The notes under the pieces were generated by a model, which searched no databases, was not told the origin of the DNA, and saw nothing but the letters and a program-made list of their open reading frames with translations. Positions 9,201-15,632 of a DNA stretch of 64,000 nt are shown piece after piece; the stretch's first letter is position 1, and every line of letters starts with the position of its first letter. A program made the translations under genes and the position numbers. The stretch is taken from NCBI RefSeq assembly GCF_013409505.1, contig NZ_JACCBN010000001.1:5270001-5334000 (forward strand). The letters run 5' to 3'. The stretch comes from Actinomycetospora corticicola. Lineage in GTDB: Bacteria > Actinomycetota > Actinomycetes > Mycobacteriales > Pseudonocardiaceae.

Positions 9201-9463
9201 ACGTGCTTGCACATCGCCCCCACCGGGCAGGAACACTCGCCGTCGACGAGCCGCAGGCCGCCGTCGAAGCGCACGATCGTCGAGTAGACCTGCCCCTCGC
9301 CGCCCCGGACCACCCCCCGCAGCTGCAGCGTGCCGGCGTGCCACTCCGCGTACAGGACGGCCCCGTCCCGCGCGTACCGCCGTCCTCGCTCCGACACCAC
9401 CGGGCCGAGCACCTCGGCCAGCTCGTCGGCGTCCAGCCCCTCGACCGTCACACGTTCCACCAT
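6212..9463 (-). CDS. SNF2-family DNA helicase/ATPase with SWIM zinc finger
   Basis: 1083 residues. N-terminus: SWIM-type zinc finger CSCPVGAMCKH (77-87). A long middle region is typical of bacterial SNF2 proteins. Then the ATPase: Walker A DDMGLGKT near 650, box II DEAQ near 749, and helicase C-terminal motifs GGFGLNL and DRTHRIGQDR near the end. Such enzymes translocate on double-stranded DNA; the cellular role of this type is unknown. The start at 9463 was chosen over the longer frame because GAGAGGGGG sits upstream at the right distance. The downstream YrhA-like gene overlaps its stop. The vapBC module is divergent. Confidence 0.9.
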   Translation of the reverse strand: MVERVTVEGLDADELAEVLGPVVSERGRRYARDGAVLYAEWHAGTLQLRGVVRGGEGQVYSTIVRFDGGLRLVDGECSCPVGAMCKHVAAMAFHAVPALPAAPSTPDWELALDALLGSGPVTRAATGTLAIEVTPDGVGGLMARLMRPGARGWVYGGLQWNRMLQGAAEAEHRPEQLAVVRELYLLHHVAQAGSGFSPYRYYGYGADEKVIDLAEIASPRLWPLLDAAAEADLAILPSRHRLGPVTRRGSASLQLDVTGGPDDGALAIRPVLRFDGEPDDDARPVAFLGGDVAHGVVTVSAAENLAPASCRLALARLDSPVSRAVWQAALDGTDIAVPADAVARFRSRYASRLAEVRGVTSSDGAFTPPRIGPPVLVLRATFAAEHAVSLTWEWSYDVGGSDVRAALDRPAPGEEFRDVPAERAMLDRLADLPVDWRRFRVRPIDGPGPHRLIKLLTAAFVTEVLPVLEDTPGLRVERSGEPARYREVGDELTIDVSTTESDEGNDWFDLGITISAEGQEVPFSDVFAALAKGRSHLLLPDGAYFSLEKPELVALRALIDEARAMQERPAGPIRLSRYQAGWWEELAALGIVAREADAWREQVGGLLAAGALDPAPVPSDLRADLRPYQRAGFEWLAFLWRHRLGGVLADDMGLGKTVQALALLAHAREVDPHTGPVLIVAPTSVVPNWTAEAARFTPGLRVVALTDTLRRRGQDLETVVAGADVVVTSYTLFRLDAEAHERIGWSTLLFDEAQFLKNRRSKVYLCARKVGAPVKIAITGTPMENDLMELWSLLSITAPGLFPNSEQFRETFAKPIEKGDAELLARLRRRIRPLVLRRTKEQVAPDLPPKQEQVLPVELAPAHQRLYQRILQRERARILQLLDDVDDNRIAILASITKLRQLSLHPALVGEDGAGGSAKIDLLVEQLADVIGGGHRALVFSQFTGFLTHVREALEAAGIPYAYLDGTTRDRASAIAGFTDGDAPVFLISLKAGGFGLNLTQADYCFLLDPWWNPATEAQAIDRTHRIGQDRTVMVYRLISRDTIEEKVRALAQRKAELTAGVLDDGAAFAAGLSADDIRALVS

Positions 9464-9546
9464 GTGAGGCCCCCTCTCGATCTCCTGCGACGACGGTAGA
9501 GCGGGGGTCCGACAGTCTCGTCCGCGCACCGTCCCAGGCGGAGAGG

Positions 9547-9562
9547 GCTACACTTCGCTACA
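9547..9562 (+). promoter_or_regulatory. putative vapB promoter with paired GCTACA half-sites
   Basis: GCTACA occurs at 9547 and 9557, ten bases (one helical turn) apart, and TACACT (9549-9554) fits a -10 box. It lies 24-39 nt before the antitoxin ATG; CAGGAGG follows as ribosome binding site. Antitoxins of this type usually repress their own promoter, so the repeats may be the operator. Confidence 0.4.
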
Positions 9563-9585
9563 GGCTGCGACACCAGGAGGCCGTC

Positions 9586-9846
9586 ATGACCGAGATCGCA
9601 TCGCGAGAGCTCCGCAACGACACGGCGGGCGTGCTCCGTCGGGTCGAGGCGGGGGAGTCGCTGACCATCACGTCGAACGGTCGGCCGGTGGCGCAGCTGG
9701 TGCCGGTTCCGCGGCGCCGTCGTACGGGCATGTCCCGCGCCGAGCTGATCGACGCGGTGCGCCACGCCCAGGCGGACCCCGGCCTCCGCGACGACCTGCG
9801 GGAACTCGCCGGGGAGACGACCGACGACCTGGGTCCCATCCGGTGA
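9586..9846 (+). CDS. vapB: type II antitoxin, Phd/YefM-like (VapB partner)
   Basis: 86 residues. The N-terminus TEIASRELRNDTAGVLRRVEAGE followed by LTITSNGRPVAQLVP is the classic Phd/YefM DNA-binding fold that opens with the residues around the ribbon and helix and a conserved GRPVAxLVP strand. The C-terminal 40 residues, acidic and probably disordered, would bind and neutralise the toxin. GGAGG precedes the ATG. The toxin GTG overlaps the stop codon. The pair sits immediately upstream of meaB, 11 nt from toxin stop to meaB start, so the mutase chaperone is probably transcribed from the antitoxin-controlled promoter. Confidence 0.9.
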   Translation: MTEIASRELRNDTAGVLRRVEAGESLTITSNGRPVAQLVPVPRRRRTGMSRAELIDAVRHAQADPGLRDDLRELAGETTDDLGPIR

Positions 9847-10244
9847 CCACCGGACGAGCCGTCCTCGACACCAGTGTCCTCATCGCCTCCGAGACGGGGC
9901 GGTCGATCGACGAGTCGGGTCTTCCCGACGATCCGGTGTTGTCGGTGGTGACCCTCGCCGAACTGCATGCCGGAGTGCTGGCGGCCCCGGACTCGGAGTC
10001 CCGGGCACGGCGTCTGACCACCTTGGACAGGTACGCGCTGACCGAGGTCCTCGACGTGACGGAGTACGTCGCCTCCGAGTGGGCGCGTCTGCGGGTGCAC
10101 CTGGCCGAACGCCGGCGTCGGGTGAACGTGAACGATCTCTGGATCGCCGCCAGCGCCGTCGCGCACCGCCTGCCGATCGTGACCCAGGACGACGACTTCG
10201 ACGCCCTCGACGGCGTCCGCGGGCTCGTCGTCGTCAAGGTCTAG
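9843..10244 (+). CDS. vapC: PIN-domain ribonuclease toxin VapC
   Basis: 133 residues, standard PIN length. Acidic metal-binding residues are visible: LDTSV near the N-terminus, the Glu of LAELHAG in the middle, NVNDLWIAA (Asp) and TQDDDFDAL near the C-terminus. Such toxins cut specific RNAs, often tRNA or rRNA, when released from the antitoxin. The GTG start at 9843 overlaps the antitoxin TGA (GTGA coupling). AGGAAGGG, the ribosome binding site of meaB, begins inside the toxin's stop codon region. Confidence 0.9.
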   Translation: MTTGRAVLDTSVLIASETGRSIDESGLPDDPVLSVVTLAELHAGVLAAPDSESRARRLTTLDRYALTEVLDVTEYVASEWARLRVHLAERRRRVNVNDLWIAASAVAHRLPIVTQDDDFDALDGVRGLVVVKV

Positions 10245-10255
10245 GAAGGGACCCC

Positions 10256-11227
10256 GTGGACCTGGAGAAGTACGTCGAGGGCGTCCGTTCGGGCTCCCGG
10301 CTGTGGATCGGACGGGCGATCACGCTCGTCGAGTCGACCCGCGCCGACCACCGCGACGCCGCGCAGGAACTGCTGGTCGAGCTCCTGCCGCAGGCGGGAG
10401 GGGCGAGGCGCATCGGGATCTCGGGCGTACCCGGCGTCGGGAAGTCGACGTTCATCGGGGCGCTGGGATCGCAGCTGACCGCGGCCGGCAGCAAGGTCGC
10501 CGTCCTCGCCGTCGACCCCAGCTCCACCCGCTCCGGCGGGTCGATCCTCGGGGACAAGACGCGCATGGACGCCCTCGCCACCGACGACGACGCCTTCATC
10601 CGGCCCTCGCCGACGGCGGGGACGCTGGGCGGGGTCGCGAAGGCCACCCGCGAGACGATGGTGGTGATGGAGGCAGCGGGCTACGACGTCGTCATCGTCG
10701 AGACCGTCGGCGTCGGCCAGTCCGAGACCGCGGTCGCCGAGATGGTCGACTCGTTCCTCTTCCTCACCCTCGCCCGCACCGGGGACTCGCTGCAGGGCAT
10801 CAAGCGCGGCATCCTCGAGATCGCCGACGTCATCGCGGTGAACAAGGCCGACGGCCCGCACGCCCGCGGCGCGAAGCGCGCCGCCCGCGAGCTGGAGTCG
10901 GCCCTGAAGATGCTGCGCGGCGAGCGCGACCCGTGGTCGGTGCCGGTCCTGACCTGTTCCGCGCAGGAGCGGACGGGTCTCGACGACGTCTGGTCGGCGC
11001 TGGTCTCCCACCAGGAGTTCCTCGACGAGCGCGGCGAGTTCGCCGCGAAGCGTGCCCGCCAGCAGGTCGACTGGACGTGGCAGATGGTCCGCGAGCGCCT
11101 GTTGGGCCGGCTCAAGGACCACCCGCAGGTCAAGGAGTTGCGTTCCGAGCTGGAGCGCGAGGTCCTCGACGGCGAGCTCACCCCGGCCCTCGCGGCCGAC
11201 CGGATCCTCGAGGCGTTCGGGTCCTGA
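10256..11227 (+). CDS. meaB: GTPase chaperone of methylmalonyl-CoA mutase
   Basis: G3E-type P-loop GTPase, 323 residues. It gates adenosylcobalamin loading onto MutAB and protects the enzyme against inactivation. Motifs: Walker A GVPGVGKST near 60, VDPSS, ETVGVGQSE (the switch region typical of MeaB/ArgK) and NKAD for guanine. The GTG at 10256 follows AGGAAGGG by 5 nt; the open frame before it belongs to the toxin. In most genomes meaB directly follows mutB; here 4.7 kb separates them and vapBC is directly upstream, so the gene may be co-expressed with the toxin pair. Its stop is only 1 nt from the stop of the convergent LysR gene, with no hairpin between. Confidence 0.95.
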   Translation: MDLEKYVEGVRSGSRLWIGRAITLVESTRADHRDAAQELLVELLPQAGGARRIGISGVPGVGKSTFIGALGSQLTAAGSKVAVLAVDPSSTRSGGSILGDKTRMDALATDDDAFIRPSPTAGTLGGVAKATRETMVVMEAAGYDVVIVETVGVGQSETAVAEMVDSFLFLTLARTGDSLQGIKRGILEIADVIAVNKADGPHARGAKRAARELESALKMLRGERDPWSVPVLTCSAQERTGLDDVWSALVSHQEFLDERGEFAAKRARQQVDWTWQMVRERLLGRLKDHPQVKELRSELEREVLDGELTPALAADRILEAFGS

Positions 11228-11228
11228 G

Positions 11229-12131
11229 TCAGGCCGCCCGACGTGACCGGAGCACGTCGAGCATGGCGGCGGTGGCAGGCGCCGGGTTGGGCAGCGTCAG
11301 CGCCTCGATGCGCCGCACCACGCGCGGTCGCAGCCGGCGCAGCACGACCCGACGCCCCATCTGGTGCACGGCGAGGTCGGGGACGAGCGCGACCCCGACA
11401 CCGGACTCCACGAGCCCGCTGACCATCGGGAAGTCGTCCGAGTCGAAGGCGATGTTCGGGACGTAGCCCGCCGTCGCGCACATGTCGACGAGCTGCTCGC
11501 GGCACAGGCTCCCGGCGTCGCGGATCCAGGCGGCGTCCCGCAGCGTCGAGACGTCGATCTCGTCGGACGCGACGAGCGTGTCCTCGAGCGCCGGGTGACC
11601 GGCCGGGAGGGCGACGTTCACGGCGTCGTCGAACAGGAACGTGGCGGTGAGCCCGTCGGTGTCCGGCGCCGGTCCCGGCACGTAGCCGAAGGTGATGGCG
11701 AGGTCGAGGTCCCCGTCGCGCAGCCGGTCGGGGCACTCGTCCGGCTCGGCCAGCTCCAGCGAGAGCCGCACCGCCGGGTGGCGGCGCCGGAACGCCCCGA
11801 TGGCCCCCGGCAGGAGCCGGGCCCCGGCGCTCGCGAACGAGGCGAGGCGCAGCCGTCCCGCCCGGAGCGCGGTGAGGTCGCCCACCTCCTCCGCGGCCCG
11901 TGCGAGGCGTCCGGCGACCACCTCGGCGTGCTCGACGAGCAACGCCCCGGCCTCGGTGGGGAGCACCCCGCGGGCGTGGCGCACGAGCAGCGGGGTCCCC
12001 GTCTCCCGCTCCAGCGCCGCGACCTGCTGCGACACGGCGGACGGCGTGTACCCGAGCTCGGCGGCGGCCGACGTCATCGAGCCCGCCCGCACCACCGCGC
12101 GCAGGGTGAGCAGGCGCCGTGGGTCGAGCAT
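11229..12131 (-). CDS. LysR-family transcriptional regulator
   Basis: 300 residues: winged helix-turn-helix in the first 65 (GSMTSAAAELGYTPSAVSQQVAALE), then a periplasmic-binding-like effector domain with ITFGYVPG and DDFPMVSGLVESGVGVALVPD. The protein and its promoter look self-contained: the minus-strand -10 TAAGCT (12139-12144) lies 7 nt before the ATG, so the mRNA is probably leaderless. The divergent neighbour is a small protein of 80 residues, which could be its target, but nothing in the sequence names the ligand. Confidence 0.92.
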   Translation of the reverse strand: MLDPRRLLTLRAVVRAGSMTSAAAELGYTPSAVSQQVAALERETGTPLLVRHARGVLPTEAGALLVEHAEVVAGRLARAAEEVGDLTALRAGRLRLASFASAGARLLPGAIGAFRRRHPAVRLSLELAEPDECPDRLRDGDLDLAITFGYVPGPAPDTDGLTATFLFDDAVNVALPAGHPALEDTLVASDEIDVSTLRDAAWIRDAGSLCREQLVDMCATAGYVPNIAFDSDDFPMVSGLVESGVGVALVPDLAVHQMGRRVVLRRLRPRVVRRIEALTLPNPAPATAAMLDVLRSRRAA

Positions 12132-12138
12132 GAAGCTC

Positions 12139-12147
12139 AGCTTAAGC
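12139..12147 (-). promoter_or_regulatory. -10 box of lysR within a GCTTAAGC palindrome
   Basis: On the minus strand TAAGCT is followed by 7 nt and ATG. The plus-strand palindrome GCTTAAGC (12140-12147) overlaps it and could be an operator half; no full LysR T-N11-A site was obvious. Confidence 0.45.
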
Positions 12148-12194
12148 CCGGGCCCCGGTCTCGTCGCTTTTCATCATGACGGCGGGCCCGGAGC

Positions 12195-12437
12195 ATGGTT
12201 CGTGTGAAGCGGTGGAGCGGACTCGCCCGGTTCTGGGCGGAGCAGAAGGAGATGTCGGAGCGGCTGAGCCTCCTGGAGCGCCCGTGGGAGGAGCAGTACC
12301 TCCACTGGGCGTTCGAGGACGGGGAGATCGTCCTGCACGGCGAGTTCATGCCGTCGCGGAAGCGGCGGATGTCGACCACCCGCGGCGGCTGGTGCCGGCG
12401 GGCGGCCGGTCGCCCGTCGCCCCGGCCGCATGGCTGA
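12195..12437 (+). CDS. small conserved-looking protein, unknown function
   Basis: 80 residues, basic at both ends, with the central stretch LERPWEEQYLHWAFEDGEIVLHG, a Trp/His-rich pattern I associate with small uncharacterised actinobacterial proteins but cannot name. The first 60 residues keep strong G/C third-position bias; the last 20 (CRRAAGRPSPRPHG) look less protein-like. GGAG at 12190-12193 is too close to the ATG at 12195 but fits the GTG at 12204, so the protein may start three codons later. It diverges from the LysR gene. Confidence 0.55.
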   Translation: MVRVKRWSGLARFWAEQKEMSERLSLLERPWEEQYLHWAFEDGEIVLHGEFMPSRKRRMSTTRGGWCRRAAGRPSPRPHG

Positions 12438-12498
12438 GGAAGCGGCGTTCCTGCCGCTGGATGACAGTGACGACGCTTCGCTGCCACGGGAGAGCGGG

Positions 12499-12786
12499 TC
12501 AGCCCGCGAACGGATCGTGCTCGGCGAGCAGCTTGTCCAGCCGGGCCTGGTCGACGCGACCGATGATCGTGCCCTCCTCCTGGCGGTCGCGGACGACCTT
12601 GGCGAGCGTGAACGCCGAGGTCACGCACCAGAGCAGGCCGACGGCGAGGAAGCCGCGCACCCAGCCGTCGACGGGGAGGTAGACCAGCCCCACGCCGAGG
12701 GCGACCAGCGAGGCGCCGAAGGAGAGCGCGGCCTGCGCGGCGAAGGCGGCGGTGACGGGACGAGCCGGAGCGGTAGCCATGGCCAC
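12499..12786 (-). CDS. YiaA/YiaB-type two-helix inner membrane protein
   Basis: 95 residues with two membrane helices (about 10-38 and 44-62) joined by LPVDGWVRGF, the signature of the YiaAB domain. The C-terminus KVVRDRQEEGTIIGRVDQARLDKLLAEHDPF is soluble and charged. The function is not known; E. coli relatives are stress-linked. Two Met codons (12786, 12780) are both possible starts. It lies between the small protein (convergent) and a TetR gene transcribed in the same direction, with 22 nt between. Confidence 0.85.
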   Translation of the reverse strand: MAMATAPARPVTAAFAAQAALSFGASLVALGVGLVYLPVDGWVRGFLAVGLLWCVTSAFTLAKVVRDRQEEGTIIGRVDQARLDKLLAEHDPFAG

Positions 12787-12808
12787 GACCGTGCCGCGCG
12801 ACCCGACG

Positions 12809-13423
12809 TCAGGAATCCGTGGTGCTACTCAGACCCGCCAACAGGGCCACGAAGGGCAGCCGGCATTCCGCACGGACGCGCTCCCGGTCCTCCGCGGGGC
12901 TCCGGATGAGGAGCTGGCCGGCCGCGCCGAGCATGCCGAACGCGATGCTGGGCAGCGCCTCGCCGACGTGCGGCGGGATGCGGCCGGCGTCGGCGAGTGC
13001 GGTGAGCATGTCCGAGAGCAGCGCGTAGGAGTACTTCTCCTCGCAGCGCCGCCACGCGTCCCAGCCGAGGGCGAGCGGGGCCTCGCGGAACACGAGGGCG
13101 CCGTACACCGGCTCCGAGCAGGCGAGCAGGAACTGGTCCAGGGCGGCGAGCACGCCGAGCGCCGGGTCGGGCTCCGCGACGAACGCGGCCCGCGCCCGGT
13201 CGTTCTCCTTCTCCTCGACCTCGTCGAAGAGCACCTCGAACAGCCCGGTCTTGCTCGCGAAGTGGTGGTAGATCGCGCCCTTGGTCACCCGGGCGTCGGT
13301 CGCGACGTCGTCGAGCGACGTCCGCGCGAACCCGCGCTCGGTGAACAGGCGCGCGGCCGCGTCCAGCAGGGCACGGCGCGTCGCCTCGGTGTACTCCCCG
13401 CGACGACTCTTGACCTCGGCCAC
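12809..13423 (-). CDS. TetR-family repressor, probable regulator of the divergent P450
   Basis: 204 residues. The N-terminal helix-turn-helix reads TSLDDVATDARVTKGAIYHHFASKTGLFE, a textbook TetR motif; the rest is a helical ligand domain ending near RVRAECRLPFVALLAGL. The start is set at GTG 13423, not at the ATG 12 nt upstream, because TATGGT (13431-13436, minus strand) lies 7 nt before it, the spacing of leaderless genes here. Its -35 region would fall within the palindrome at 13450-13466, so the protein very likely represses itself and the cytochrome P450 gene on the other side. Confidence 0.9.
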   Translation of the reverse strand: MAEVKSRRGEYTEATRRALLDAAARLFTERGFARTSLDDVATDARVTKGAIYHHFASKTGLFEVLFDEVEEKENDRARAAFVAEPDPALGVLAALDQFLLACSEPVYGALVFREAPLALGWDAWRRCEEKYSYALLSDMLTALADAGRIPPHVGEALPSIAFGMLGAAGQLLIRSPAEDRERVRAECRLPFVALLAGLSSTTDS

Positions 13424-13449
13424 GCCGCCGACCATAGTCGGGGTCGGTC

Positions 13450-13466
13450 ACATACCCCGAGTATGT
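13450..13466. promoter_or_regulatory. TetR operator ACATAC-N5-GTATGT
   Basis: A perfect 6+6 inverted repeat with a 5-bp centre (CCCGA) in the 75-bp gap between divergent tetR and P450. It overlaps the expected -35 of tetR and includes TATGTT (13462-13467), a good -10 for the P450 gene. A symmetric site in an otherwise GC-rich gap is strong evidence for the repressor's target. Confidence 0.75.
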
Positions 13467-13498
13467 TCCCGACGACGGGTCGGTGAGAGGTGGTCGGT

Positions 13499-14848
13499 AT
13501 GGTCGCGTTCCTGGTCGACGGTGCCCGCTCGGGGGTGCCGTCCACCCCCGCCCTCGCGGTGCGGTGGGGCCTCACCCACGGGCTGCTCCGGCAGGCGCTC
13601 GCCGCGCGGGCTCGGGCGGGCAACCCGGACGCCCGGCTGCTGCGCGATCCCGCCCTGCAGGCCGAGCCGTGGGAGCACTACCGCGAGCTGCGGCGGCACC
13701 GCCCGTTCGCGCAGGGGCCGATGGGCCGGATCACCGCGCACCACGACATCACGACCGCGGTGCTGCGCAGCGACGACTTCGGGGTCGCCGACCGCGACCA
13801 GGTCTTCCCTGCCCCGGTCCGCGCCGGGATGCGGCTCATCGGCCCGCGCCGGTACGCGAGCGTCGACGACGCGCCCTCGATGCTCGCGGTGGACCCGCCC
13901 GACCACGCCCGCTGCCGGCGCCTGGTCACCCGGGCCTTCACCGCGAAGGCCGTCGCCGCCCTGCGTGCGCGCACCGAGGAGATCACCGCCGACCTGCTCG
14001 AGGGGCTCGAGCGCGACCTGGCGCGCGGCCCGGTCGACCTCGTGTCCCGCTTCTCGGCGCAGGTGCCGCTGACGGTCATCGCGGAGATGCTCGGCGTGCC
14101 GCCGGAGATGCGGGCGGAGCTGCTGGAGTGGGGTGACGGCGCGGCCGCGGCCCTGGACTTCGGGCTCCCGTGGGCACGCTTCGCGACGGTCGAGCGCTCG
14201 CTCGCCGCGTTCGACGGCTGGCTGCGCGAGCACCTCCGCGGGCTGCGGTCGAACCCGGGGGACGACCTGCTCTCGCGGTTGGTCGGGGTCTCCGACGACG
14301 ACGGGTCGGGTCTGACCGAGCAGGAGCTGGTCGCCACCTCGATGCTGATCCTCGCCGCGGGCTTCGAGACGACGGTCAACCTCATCTCCAACGGGGCCCG
14401 GCTGCTCTTCGAGCACCCGGACCAGCGCGCCCTGCTCGCCGAGCAGCCCGACCTGTGGTCCAACGCGGTCGACGAGGTGCTGCGCCACGACTCCCCGGTC
14501 CAGCGCACCGCCCGCATCGCCCGCCGGGACGTCGAGATCGAGGGCGTGCCGATCCGGCAGGGCGAGATCGTCGTGACCGTGCTCGGCGCGGCGAACCGCG
14601 ACCCCGTGGTCTTCCCCGACCCGGAGCGCTTCGACGTGGGCCGGGCCAACGCGAAGGACCACGTCGCGTTCTCCAGCGGCATCCACTACTGCCTCGGGGC
14701 GGCGCTGGCCCGGATGGAGGGGGAGGTGGCCCTGCGCGGGCTGTTCACCCGCTTCCCCGACCTCGCCCCGGCCGGCGGGGCGGTCCGGCGCCCGACGTTC
14801 ATCCTGCGCGGCTGGCAACGTCTGCCCGTGGCGCTGCCGCACAGCTGA
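13499..14848 (+). CDS. cytochrome P450 monooxygenase
   Basis: 449 residues, normal for soluble bacterial P450s. I-helix oxygen-binding motif AGFETT near 285-290, ExxR (EVLR) near 325, and heme loop FSSGIHYCLG near 391-400 with the thiolate Cys near 398. Needs ferredoxin and a reductase, none of which are adjacent. The start at ATG 13499 is backed by GAGAGG 8 nt upstream; GTG 13490 is an alternative. Divergent TetR and the operator between them suggest induction by the substrate or a related compound. The substrate cannot be told from sequence. Confidence 0.93.
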   Translation: MVAFLVDGARSGVPSTPALAVRWGLTHGLLRQALAARARAGNPDARLLRDPALQAEPWEHYRELRRHRPFAQGPMGRITAHHDITTAVLRSDDFGVADRDQVFPAPVRAGMRLIGPRRYASVDDAPSMLAVDPPDHARCRRLVTRAFTAKAVAALRARTEEITADLLEGLERDLARGPVDLVSRFSAQVPLTVIAEMLGVPPEMRAELLEWGDGAAAALDFGLPWARFATVERSLAAFDGWLREHLRGLRSNPGDDLLSRLVGVSDDDGSGLTEQELVATSMLILAAGFETTVNLISNGARLLFEHPDQRALLAEQPDLWSNAVDEVLRHDSPVQRTARIARRDVEIEGVPIRQGEIVVTVLGAANRDPVVFPDPERFDVGRANAKDHVAFSSGIHYCLGAALARMEGEVALRGLFTRFPDLAPAGGAVRRPTFILRGWQRLPVALPHS

Positions 14849-14855
14849 CGCACAG

Positions 14856-14878
14856 GGTTCACCCAGCTCGGGTGAACC
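14856..14878. promoter_or_regulatory. 9-bp inverted repeat between P450 and the two-component operon
   Basis: GGTTCACCC (14856-14864) and GGGTGAACC (14870-14878) around AGCTC. It can form a P450 terminator hairpin, but its position 23 nt before the response regulator ATG, and the absence of any other promoter-like element, make an operator for autoregulation equally likely. Confidence 0.5.
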
Positions 14879-14900
14879 GGACGGTGTCAGTCTGGGCACC

Positions 14901-15632
14901 ATGAACGCAGCAGTGCGCGCCGAGCTCCGGCGGCCCGACGGCAGCCCGGTCCGTGCGCTCGTCGTCGACGACGAGCCGACGCTCGCCGACCTGCTCTCCA
15001 TGGCGCTGCGCTACGAGGGCTGGGACGTGCGCAGCGCCGGGGACGGCCTCGCCGCGGTGACGTCGGGCCGGGAGTTCCGGCCCGACGTCGTGGTCCTCGA
15101 CGTCATGCTCCCGGACATCGACGGGTTCGAGGTGCTGCGCCGGCTGCGGGCCGACAACCCCGACGTGCCGGTCCTGTTCCTCACCGCCCGGGACGCCGTG
15201 GAGGACCGGGTCGCCGGCATCACCGCGGGCGGCGACGACTACGTGACCAAGCCGTTCAGCCTCGAGGAGGTCGTGGCCCGGCTGCGCGGGCTGCTGCGCC
15301 GGGCCGCCGTCGCGACGGCCGTCCGCGGTGACGCGGGGCTCGTCGTCGGGGACCTCACCCTCGACGAGGACTCGCACGAGGTGTTCCGCGGCGGCGACCA
15401 GATCGACCTGACCGCCACCGAGTTCGAGCTGCTGCGCTTCCTCATGCGCAACCCGCGTCGCGTGCTGTCCAAGGCCCAGATCCTCGACCGGGTGTGGAAC
15501 TACGACTTCGGCGGCCAGTCGAACATCGTCGAGCTCTACATCTCCTACCTGCGCAAGAAGATCGACGCCGGTCGGACGCCCATGATCCACACCGTGCGTG
15601 GGGCCGGGTACGTCCTCAAGCCCGCGGGGTGA
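14901..15632 (+). CDS. OmpR/PhoB-family response regulator
   Basis: 243 residues. Receiver domain (about 18-130): acidic pair DD at 23-24, phosphoryl Asp67 in VVVLDVMLPD, Thr95 and Lys117 in VTKPF. Winged-helix output domain (about 145-240) with LTATEFELLRFLM and VWNYDFGG. The output wing resembles actinobacterial regulators of the envelope-stress type, but the regulon cannot be read from the sequence. The histidine kinase gene overlaps the stop (GTGA), so they form one unit. The palindrome at 14856-14878 may be its own binding site. Confidence 0.95.
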   Translation: MNAAVRAELRRPDGSPVRALVVDDEPTLADLLSMALRYEGWDVRSAGDGLAAVTSGREFRPDVVVLDVMLPDIDGFEVLRRLRADNPDVPVLFLTARDAVEDRVAGITAGGDDYVTKPFSLEEVVARLRGLLRRAAVATAVRGDAGLVVGDLTLDEDSHEVFRGGDQIDLTATEFELLRFLMRNPRRVLSKAQILDRVWNYDFGGQSNIVELYISYLRKKIDAGRTPMIHTVRGAGYVLKPAG

